Below, in pieces: positions 8,639 to 13,896 of a stretch of DNA of 15,196 nt (the first letter of the stretch is position 1; each line of letters starts with the position of its first letter). The notes under the pieces are model-generated. The model worked only from the letters and a program-made list of their open reading frames with translations. It was not told the origin of the DNA and ran no database searches. Made by a program: the position numbers and the translations under genes. Origin of the DNA: JBGSMF01 sp964651475 (GTDB lineage Bacteria > Chloroflexota > Anaerolineae > Fen-1058); assembly GCA_964651475.1 (NCBI GenBank), contig CAZYXV010000059.1, positions 1 through 15,196 of the forward strand. Direction: 5' to 3'.

Positions 8639-8735
8639 CCCCCTTTCTCCCCCCGCAAGCGGGGGGAACGTCAGCTATCCCCCCGCAAGCGGGGGGAACG
8701 TCAGTTTCCCCCCGCTTGCGGGGGGAGAAAGGGGG
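8639..8735. repeat. Cluster of three GC-rich palindromes
   Basis: Three copies of the palindromic core CCCCCCGCAAGCGGGGGG or its complement lie between the tail tube and chaperone genes. A 26-base unit is repeated exactly in direct orientation (8649-8674 and 8679-8704, four bases apart). The outer 28-base arms (8639-8666 and 8708-8735) are exact inverted copies of each other, so the transcript could form either three small hairpins or one long one. The cluster ends 17 bases before the chaperone ATG and starts eight bases after the tail tube stop. Confidence 0.9.
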
Positions 8736-8743
8736 GTGTCTTG

Positions 8744-9325
8744 TTACACTACAAACGCGCTTGGCAGGTTGTGCTCGCCCAGGCTGAAATCGGTCGAACG
8801 TCCGTCAATGGGGCGCGCTTTAAACGTGTATTGCATCCCCACGGAGTTATCCGGCGACAGGTCAACCTCAATTTCGGCGGTCATCACGGCGTCGTAAAAC
8901 ATAATGTAAAACCAGAGGCCGGAGCCGCTGGCGCTTTGGAAACTGACAAAAATCGGGTGTCCGGTCAGTTCCGTGCGGCTGCCGATGCCCACTTGCGCCG
9001 AGCCGTCGGCCATCATGCGGATGCTGGTATTCCAGGCCAGGCGCACGTTTTCGGCGATGTAGCGGTTGACAACAACCGTCATTTCGGCGCCGGGGTCGGT
9101 GATGAACTGGTCAATCGGGGTCGCCTGGTTGACGACCTTGATCTCCTGGATGCTGCCCAGGCGTTTGACTTTGGGGGCCGTCACCATTTCGCCCATGTCG
9201 CGCCCGCCGGTCGCCGGGAAGCCGTTGACCAGGGTGACTTTCGTGCCTTCGGCCGGAATCGGCGTGTCAATCGCCAGGTGCGATTCGGGTCTGATTAAGA
9301 GATTTTTGTTGATTGTAAAGGCCAT
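8744..9325 (-). CDS. Major tail tube protein
   Basis: The protein has 193 residues. It is placed two genes after the probable tail terminator and just before the chaperones and tape measure gene, the normal place of the tail tube gene. The sequence is beta-rich (VTLVNGFPATGG, AEMTVVVNRYIAENVRLAW, GLWFYIMFYDAVMTAEIEVDL, QYTFKARP), in keeping with a tube-forming beta-sandwich, and has no signal peptide. The ATG at 9325 is followed by AFTINKNLLIRPE, a plausible N-terminus. No Shine-Dalgarno sequence is visible in the 12 bases between the upstream hairpin and the ATG, which is odd for a highly expressed virion protein. Assignment rests mainly on gene order and size, with sequence character as support. 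Confidence 0.7.
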   Translation of the reverse strand: MAFTINKNLLIRPESHLAIDTPIPAEGTKVTLVNGFPATGGRDMGEMVTAPKVKRLGSIQEIKVVNQATPIDQFITDPGAEMTVVVNRYIAENVRLAWNTSIRMMADGSAQVGIGSRTELTGHPIFVSFQSASGSGLWFYIMFYDAVMTAEIEVDLSPDNSVGMQYTFKARPIDGRSTDFSLGEHNLPSAFVV

Positions 9326-9337
9326 AGTGTACTAGAA

Positions 9338-9372
9338 CAGACTTCAAAAGTCTTCAAGACTTTTGAAGTCTG
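9338..9372. repeat. AGACTTCAAAAGTCTT hairpin before the tail tube gene
   Basis: Arms at 9338-9354 and 9356-9372 are exact inverted copies (17 bases). A realistic stem is about 15 bp with a TTCAA loop. Each arm is also palindromic by itself (AGACT-TCAAA-AGTCT). It ends 12 bases before the tail tube ATG and begins 13 bases after the preceding stop. The right arm is identical to the 17 bases at 11420-11436. Confidence 0.9.
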
Positions 9373-9385
9373 CCTTCTCCCTCTG

Positions 9386-10126
9386 TTAGGTTAAGCCCGC
9401 CGGTGTCCGGTCAACTTTCGTCTGGAATCGCCAGGCGTCGGCGGCGGTACCGCCGGTATATGCGGCGTCGGTTAAGGTCTTGTTAATTGATGCAAAGCGC
9501 GTGGTTCCGGCGATAGCCACTGTTGTGGCGCTGGCGGTGCCGTTGCCAATGGTATAGTCGGCTTGCACGGCGTTGCCGTCGTAATCGTAGCCGTACACCG
9601 TGCCGGTGATGTCGGCTGCGCCGATGAGACTCTCGGTCACAATCTCAATCAGGCCGTCGCCATATAAGTCTGTATCAACCTCATCTTGCAGGGTTAACGC
9701 GCCTGCGCCGCTGCCGCTCAGCAGCACGGAGCCGAAATCCGTCACGGGGGGAAACACGTATTTGGGCAGGATTTCGGGCAGGGCTTGCCGCAGGGTATAA
9801 TGGATGCGGATCGCCTCATCTTCGCAATAGGTATTGATGCCGCCGACATGCCGGTCTAAGGCTTTCAGCCAATCATAAATCGCGGCGTACATAAAACTTG
9901 TGCCATCCAGAATCATGGCCTCATACAAATTCTGCACGCCTGGCAGCAGGGCGTTGATCTGCTCGGCATCGCCCAGGGCCAGAATCGCGGTTTTGGCGTT
10001 GGCGACGCCTTTGGCGCAGGTGCCAGCCGAACTGTAATCTGCGCCGACCGCGGTCTGCATGGCGATCATCATGGCCGCAATGCGTTTCGTTTCGGTCACG
10101 AAATTCGCGCTGGAAATGGTGCTCAT
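9386..10126 (-). CDS. Unrecognised virion structural protein
   Basis: The protein has 246 residues. The ATG overlaps the preceding stop as ATGA, with a weak GAGG upstream. Residues 1 to about 125 are mainly helical (ETKRIAAMMIAMQTAVGAD, ANAKTAILALGDAEQINALL). Residues about 130 to 246 are Gly/Thr-rich and probably beta (GSVLLSGSGAGALTLQDE, ITGTVYGYDYDGNAVQADY, ATTVAIAGTTRFASI). I do not recognise the family. Its position between a probable tail terminator and the tail tube gene suggests a tail or connector component. A second tube-like or decoration protein is possible. Confidence 0.6.
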   Translation of the reverse strand: MSTISSANFVTETKRIAAMMIAMQTAVGADYSSAGTCAKGVANAKTAILALGDAEQINALLPGVQNLYEAMILDGTSFMYAAIYDWLKALDRHVGGINTYCEDEAIRIHYTLRQALPEILPKYVFPPVTDFGSVLLSGSGAGALTLQDEVDTDLYGDGLIEIVTESLIGAADITGTVYGYDYDGNAVQADYTIGNGTASATTVAIAGTTRFASINKTLTDAAYTGGTAADAWRFQTKVDRTPAGLT

Positions 10127-10548
10127 AATTGTACCTCGATTTCGATGCGGGCATAGTGCACGGCCTGGTTGTAGAAGGCGTAGGGCTGGCTTTCGGCAAG
10201 CTCCACTCTCTGGAAGCCGGTCACGGTCCCGTTCAGGGTTGCGTGGTCTGACAGCGTTACCAGGATGCTGTCAATTTCGTTGTCTAACAGGGTTTGCGTG
10301 GGGCTGCCCTGGAAGGCGATGCGCCCCTCAATGTCGAGTTGATGATCATACAGTCGCAGGTTGCCGCCGCGGGTTGCCAATCGCGCCTGGGGCCGCAGCA
10401 CCGTCCAGAAGTGCAAGCGTCCGTCATGCGCCACTGCCGCTTTCAGGAGCGTCATATCCTCTTTGAGCGGCATGGCGTCGTAGACGTTGGGCGTGGCGAC
10501 CACGGTCTTAATCAGCGTGATGGCTTGCGTAATGGCGGCAACAATCAT
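10123..10548 (-). CDS. Probable tail terminator / minor tail protein
   Basis: The protein has 141 residues. It is coupled on both sides: its ATG shares one base with the upstream stop (TGATG), and its stop overlaps the next ATG (ATGA). The pattern (one N-terminal helix, then GRLHFWTVLRPQARLA, HQLDIEGRIAFQG, LDNEIDSILVTLSD, HYARIEIEVQL at the end) resembles siphophage tail terminator or completion proteins, which have an alpha/beta fold of this size. The place after an HK97 gp10-like protein and before the tail tube gene agrees with that. The call is from pattern and order, not from a diagnostic motif. Confidence 0.55.
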   Translation of the reverse strand: MIVAAITQAITLIKTVVATPNVYDAMPLKEDMTLLKAAVAHDGRLHFWTVLRPQARLATRGGNLRLYDHQLDIEGRIAFQGSPTQTLLDNEIDSILVTLSDHATLNGTVTGFQRVELAESQPYAFYNQAVHYARIEIEVQL

Positions 10549-10769
10549 CAGGCGGTCTCCTTGTCGGCGGAGTCCTCAAAGGGCTTGAAGGACTTCAGGG
10601 ACTTCAAGGACCGTGTGGGCTTCACGGGCTGCGGGCCTTCGGCGGCGGCCATTTTCAGGCGGGCGATTTCGGCCAGCACGGCGCTGACGTTGCTGTCTGG
10701 CGAAACTCCCAGGGCCTCACAGATGGCAATGTAGCCGGGGCCGGGGAGGGGGTGGTGTTCATAGTTCAT
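10548..10769 (-). CDS. Small protein with Ser-x-x linker
   Basis: The protein has 73 residues, with a perfect AAGGAG Shine-Dalgarno sequence six bases before the ATG. Residues 11 to about 42 (GPGYIAICEALGVSPDSNV, SAVLAEIARLKMAAAEG) look like a small helical domain. The remainder is a basic low-complexity tail (SLKSLKSFKPFEDS) encoded by 9-base repeats (10590-10611). I do not recognise the family. The stop overlaps the start of the next gene (TGATG), so its translation may control the tail terminator gene. The good Shine-Dalgarno sequence and coupling support it as real despite its size. Confidence 0.65.
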   Translation of the reverse strand: MNYEHHPLPGPGYIAICEALGVSPDSNVSAVLAEIARLKMAAAEGPQPVKPTRSLKSLKSFKPFEDSADKETA

Positions 10770-10781
10770 AATTGCTCCTTC

Positions 10782-10818
10782 AAAAACCGGGTTTTTAGGA
10801 AAAAACCCGGTTTTTTTT
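10782..10818. terminator. AAAAACCGGGTTTTT hairpin, terminator-like
   Basis: A perfect 15-bp inverted repeat (10782-10796 and 10801-10815) with a four-base loop, AGGA. Its A/T flanks make it look like an intrinsic terminator. On the plus strand it ends in eight T; on the minus strand five T belong to the stem itself. It sits seven bases after the gp10-like stop and 12 bases before the next ATG. It lies inside an operon, so partial termination or attenuation is more likely than full stop. It could also be one more dispersed palindrome. Confidence 0.6.
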
Positions 10819-10822
10819 GTGG

Positions 10823-11320
10823 TTACAGGTTTCGCAACAATTCCTCAGTGACGTGCACGCCCATGTCGTTCAGCAGGGACGTGATGCGGCTGAGGTTGTC
10901 TTTCCAGGCGTTTTGGAACATTTCTTGTTTTTGAATGCCTTTTTTGCCGATGCTGCGGGCCACGACAAAGGCCAGCTTTTCGTCGCCTAAGTGCCGGCGC
11001 GTCCAGTTTTTGAGGGCGTCGCTCGGCGGCATCCTGCGCCCGGCGGCGCGTCCGAATTCCATCGGCGGGCCATAGACCATCGGGGTGCTGACCAGGCCGG
11101 TGATCGCCGCGCCGTTGACGCGCACTTCCGAAAAAATGCTATTGCGCAGCACGCCGGTGTCATAGGGCGCGCGTTGTTTGACCTCGCCCTCCAGCCACGT
11201 CACCAGGCTCTCAAGCTCATTGTAGAGCGTGCGGAGGCTGATGCTGTCCATCTGCGCGGAGAGGTTGCGCAAGCGGGCTGCGGCCTGGTCTGCGCCGGTG
11301 ATGTTGATGTCAAATCTCAN
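10823..11320 (-). CDS. HK97 gp10-like head-tail connector / tail completion protein
   Basis: The pattern APYDTGVLRNSI, then a beta segment and VYGPPMEFG is the hallmark of the HK97 gp10 family (AP.DTG.LR.SI ... Y...EFG). Family members act at the head-tail joint or in tail completion. The frame stays open upstream of the first complete in-frame start (TTG, 11272). The last bases before the gap read nTG AGA TTT GAC ATC, so the true start is almost certainly an ATG whose first base is the first N (11320). This gives about 165 residues opening MRFDINITGADQAAARLRNL. The Shine-Dalgarno region is hidden in the gap. The stop lies seven bases before a terminator-like hairpin. Confidence 0.85.
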   Translation of the reverse strand, partial: XRFDINITGADQAAARLRNLSAQMDSISLRTLYNELESLVTWLEGEVKQRAPYDTGVLRNSIFSEVRVNGAAITGLVSTPMVYGPPMEFGRAAGRRMPPSDALKNWTRRHLGDEKLAFVVARSIGKKGIQKQEMFQNAWKDNLSRITSLLNDMGVHVTEELLRNL

Positions 11321-11419
11321 NNNNNNNNNNNNNNNNNNNNNNNNNNNNNNNNNNNNNNNNNNNNNNNNNNNNNNNNNNNNNNNNNNNNNNNNNNNNNNNN
11401 NNNNNNNNNNNNNNNNNNN
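11320..11419. other. Assembly gap of 100 N beside an inverted repeat
   Basis: Exactly 100 N, a scaffold placeholder. One edge is the arm of a palindrome (11420-11436) and the other is the start codon of the gp10-like gene. The assembler probably failed at the palindrome. The true length is unknown and may be only a few tens of bases. Confidence 0.95.
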
Positions 11420-11436
11420 AAGACTTTTGAAGTCTG
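11420..11436. repeat. Single arm of the AAGACTTTTGAAGTCTG palindrome
   Basis: AAGACTTTTGAAGTCTG is identical to the right arm of the hairpin at 9356-9372. The matching left arm is expected in the adjacent gap. It lies 15 bases after the stop of the preceding gene, as do the other junction hairpins (3 to 15 bases). Confidence 0.8.
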
Positions 11437-11451
11437 TGGGTTGCCCCTCTC

Positions 11452-11760
11452 TTACGGCGCGTCAGCCATCGCCGCGAATTGGTAGTAATACACAATCGCC
11501 CGCACCACGCCGGCGCTGAATGTGCCTGCGTTGGGCGTAATCTGGATTTTTGTCACGTTTGTCGTGATGGGCGAATCGCCGCTGGCGTCAAACCAGGTGT
11601 TGACTTTGGTGTTTTGCGCGAAGGCTTGCGCGGCCGCGATGCTCTGCGTTGCGCCGGTGATATAGGCTGCGCTCCAACTGACCGCGCCGTCGTCGGACGT
11701 GATCAGGGTGTCAACACGTAATTGTGCGCCCACGAGCAGCGCGCCGGCCGGCACGTCCAC
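11452..11760 (-). CDS. Beta-rich decoration or fibre domain, 3' part of split gene
   Basis: A GTG at 11760 would give 102 residues, but the frame is open further upstream and reads LGATTDIAVDVPAGALL before it. The sequence (GAQLRVDTLITSDDGAVSW, SAAYITGATQSIAAAQAFA, VNTWFDASGDSPITTNVTKI, TPNAGTFSAGVVRAIVYYYQF) is a compact beta domain of the kind found at the end of phage fibre or capsid-decoration proteins. There is no Shine-Dalgarno sequence at the GTG, and the real N-terminal part is probably the secreted gene just upstream in another frame. Skipping one base of the GG at 11786-11785 joins both into one protein of about 212 residues with the continuous junction ATAVLLGATTDIAVD. It could be a pseudogene, a sequencing error or a real frameshift. 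Confidence 0.6.
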   Translation of the reverse strand: MDVPAGALLVGAQLRVDTLITSDDGAVSWSAAYITGATQSIAAAQAFAQNTKVNTWFDASGDSPITTNVTKIQITPNAGTFSAGVVRAIVYYYQFAAMADAP

Positions 11761-11767
11761 GGCAATA

Positions 11768-12091
11768 TCAGTCGTTGCGCCAAGCCAGTACAGCGGTCGC
11801 CTCGGCCACCGTCAACTCCATGCCGCCGGTTGTGCCGCCTGCAAACATGGCGTCGCCGTTAATCGTGATGTCGCCGCCTGCGCCGATGTCGCCCACCACG
11901 TCTAAATCGCCGTTCATGGTCACGTCCACCGCGCCGCCAACAACAAGCGTGCCACCGCTGTTGACCAGATGGATCAGCACGTCAACCAGGTTGCGTGAAA
12001 AATTCTTGCTTTCGTCATAGGTCACTTGCGCCTGCGCCGGAATGGCGATGAGCAGCGCAAGCAGCAGGAGGTAAGTGAAAATTCGTTTCAT
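11768..12091 (-). CDS. Secreted beta-rich protein, 5' part of split gene
   Basis: The protein has 107 residues from the ATG at 12091, which follows AAGGAG by eight bases. An in-frame ATG at 12172 lies in the hairpin 12108-12171 and is rejected. Residues 1-22 are a textbook Sec signal peptide (MKRIF, then TYLLLLALLIAIPAQAQ). The mature part starts QVTYDESKNFSRNLVDVLIHL and then has short beta repeats rich in G, V and D (GGTLVVGGAVDVTMNGDLDV, VGDIGAGGDITINGD). Such repeats suggest a small beta-solenoid. It ends AVLAWRND, where the frame appears to be lost by one extra base. A Sec signal between the major capsid gene and a connector gene is unusual. Confidence 0.6.
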   Translation of the reverse strand: MKRIFTYLLLLALLIAIPAQAQVTYDESKNFSRNLVDVLIHLVNSGGTLVVGGAVDVTMNGDLDVVGDIGAGGDITINGDAMFAGGTTGGMELTVAEATAVLAWRND

Positions 12092-12107
12092 GGTTCGTTC
12101 TCCTTGT

Positions 12108-12171
12108 TGTACCGCGAACCTCCCGGTTCGCGGGGTTCTCTCTCGCCGCGAACCGGGAGGTTCGCGGTACA
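12108..12171. repeat. TGTACCGCGAACC hairpin after the capsid gene
   Basis: Two 26-base arms (12108-12133 and 12146-12171) are perfect inverted copies, with a 12-base loop. The repeat begins three bases after the major capsid stop codon and ends 16 bases before the next ATG, just in front of its Shine-Dalgarno sequence. There is no T tract. A diverged relative occurs at 13908-13963. Confidence 0.95.
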
Positions 12172-12174
12172 TGG

Positions 12175-13896
12175 TTACACGCCTAATCGCGCCACACCTT
12201 TGTAATCTTCCCAGCCGATGCCGAATTCGTAGCGGCCCTTATACGTGAACACGTCCTTGAGAAAGGCGTTGCCCACGGTCGGGTCATTTTGCAGGAGCAG
12301 TTCGGGCACTTGCTGGTTGTTGATAAATCCGACTTCCAACGTTGGGTACACGCTCGGATCCACGCTGGCATAGATATAGCTGCTGCTTTCGAGCAGGCCG
12401 TCATCAATGACGATCAGTTCATCGTTATGCACTTTCAGGATGTTGATGTCGTTGACAATGTCGCCGGGCAGCCGGTCGGACATGACAAACACTTTCTGGC
12501 TGTCTTCGAGCGAGAGCGGCACGACAATCAATTTCGGTTCTAACTGTAACCAGATGTTGCTGATTGTCGCTTTCTGGCTGCGCACCAGGCGGCGCAGGGC
12601 CAGCATATTCGTGTGCGTAATGGCTGCGGCCAGTAAGTTGGCGTGTGTGGCGGTATCATAGACCTCGACGCCATCTCCCATCACCCCGTCATTGACCGCC
12701 GCGGTTTCGTAGTTCACGAATTTGCGGAAAAATGCCTTGTGGAAGGTGTTTCTTCCGGCCAGCAGGAACATGCTGATCATGCTGTTGACCACGCGGATGT
12801 CGTCGCGCATGATGGCTTCGCGTGTGATGGGCAGCAACTCGCCCTTTTTGACCGGGGTGTAGGTCTCTGTCACTTCGGTCGGCACAGCCAACTCAAGGTA
12901 GCTCTCGCCCTCTGCGACGGCGCGCCATTCGGCCCAACCTGCCAGACGGATGATCTGCTGTTCGCGGTAATCCTTCAGCCCGTCGCCTTTAATGCGGCAC
13001 AGCTTCCGCCAGGGGAGTTCACCGGGCATCCAATCCTGAAGCAGCCGCCGGTTCATACTCACGCCAAAGGCGTGCGGCAGGGTGGTTTGCAGGGTGGTGC
13101 TGGCCTGCACCAGGTTGCGCTGCGTGACGGGCGACAAAAAATCAAAGGAAATCGCCGTGTCGCCGGTCAGCGTTACATACAGTTCGCGCAGCCCGGCGCG
13201 GGGTGTGCTGTAGGCTGAAGGCAGTTCCGCGGACGCTTGAATGCCGTAACGCGCTAAAGAGAACTGCGGATCAAGTCCCTGGTAGCTTTCCAACTTTTGC
13301 ACGGCGCTTTTCAGTTTCTCCGGGACGACCCCAAATAATTGATCACAGGCTTGCTGCACTTTGTCGGCTGAGGCAAAGAGCACTTGCGCTCCGCCGCCGT
13401 AGGTTTTGGGCTTGCCTGTGTCGCTGGTGAGGGCCAGGATTTTGGCCTGATATTCGACTTCTTGCTTCACGGCCGCTTCTTCCACAATTTGACCGGCAAA
13501 TTTTGAGGCCACAATCGTTTTGACGGCCTGGGGCAGGCTGCTGGCGTCTATGGCGTCTTTGACGCGCAGCGCGCTCAGGCGCAGGTCAAGTTCTCGTATT
13601 TTGGCGTCTTGTTCGGGTGTGGACGGTGCGGACGCGGTAATGGACGGCGCGGACGCCGGTTTGTCGGGTTCTTGCGGCGGTTCAGGTTTTGGCGGCTCGG
13701 CCGGGGGCATGGCGGCTAAAATCAGCATTTCCGCTGCTTTGTCCAGCCCGGCTTTCAGGGCGTCGCCGATGGCGGTCAATGCCTCCTGCTGCCCGTTGGC
13801 GTCTTGTACTGAGGCCAACAGCGTCAGAGGGGAGGCGTCGTCGCTGTAGCTGATGCCTCGCGCCTGGCAGAGGGTCTTTAATTTTTCGATAATCAT
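12175..13896 (-). CDS. Major capsid protein with N-terminal scaffold-like region
   Basis: The protein has 573 residues from an internal ATG (13896) with a perfect AAGGAG six bases upstream, in frame with the longer protease reading frame. Residues 1 to about 75 and 105-170 are helical. Between them is a Pro-rich linker (PPAEPPKPEPPQEPDKPASA plus SAPSITASAPSTP), which together may act as a scaffolding (delta-like) domain removed during maturation. The C-terminal part of about 380 residues (ASTTLQTTLPHAFGVSMNRR, GWAEWRAVAEGESYLELAVP, VKKGELLPITREAIMRDDIR, AFLKDVFTYKGRYEFGIGW, EDYKGVARL) fits HK97-fold major capsid proteins of the Mu gpT-like type. The next gene follows after a perfect 26-bp hairpin. 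Confidence in the capsid role is high; whether it is made mainly alone or fused is open. Confidence 0.8.
   Translation of the reverse strand: MIIEKLKTLCQARGISYSDDASPLTLLASVQDANGQQEALTAIGDALKAGLDKAAEMLILAAMPPAEPPKPEPPQEPDKPASAPSITASAPSTPEQDAKIRELDLRLSALRVKDAIDASSLPQAVKTIVASKFAGQIVEEAAVKQEVEYQAKILALTSDTGKPKTYGGGAQVLFASADKVQQACDQLFGVVPEKLKSAVQKLESYQGLDPQFSLARYGIQASAELPSAYSTPRAGLRELYVTLTGDTAISFDFLSPVTQRNLVQASTTLQTTLPHAFGVSMNRRLLQDWMPGELPWRKLCRIKGDGLKDYREQQIIRLAGWAEWRAVAEGESYLELAVPTEVTETYTPVKKGELLPITREAIMRDDIRVVNSMISMFLLAGRNTFHKAFFRKFVNYETAAVNDGVMGDGVEVYDTATHANLLAAAITHTNMLALRRLVRSQKATISNIWLQLEPKLIVVPLSLEDSQKVFVMSDRLPGDIVNDINILKVHNDELIVIDDGLLESSSYIYASVDPSVYPTLEVGFINNQQVPELLLQNDPTVGNAFLKDVFTYKGRYEFGIGWEDYKGVARLGV

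Noticed and set aside
8639..8735. Possible CRISPR array
   Set aside because: The units are palindromes separated by only four bases, with no spacers of usual length and one unit inverted.
8571..8897. Plus-strand frame with PPASGGN repeats
   Set aside because: The repeats are translation of the palindrome cluster, and the rest is the complement of the tail tube gene. No ribosome site.
11780..11795. Programmed frameshift in the secreted beta protein
   Set aside because: No slippery heptamer or known +1 signal is visible; a simple one-base insertion or error is more likely.
12092..12172. Upstream start at 12172 for the secreted protein
   Set aside because: It lies within the 26-bp palindrome and would place 27 basic residues before a perfect signal peptide with its own AAGGAG.
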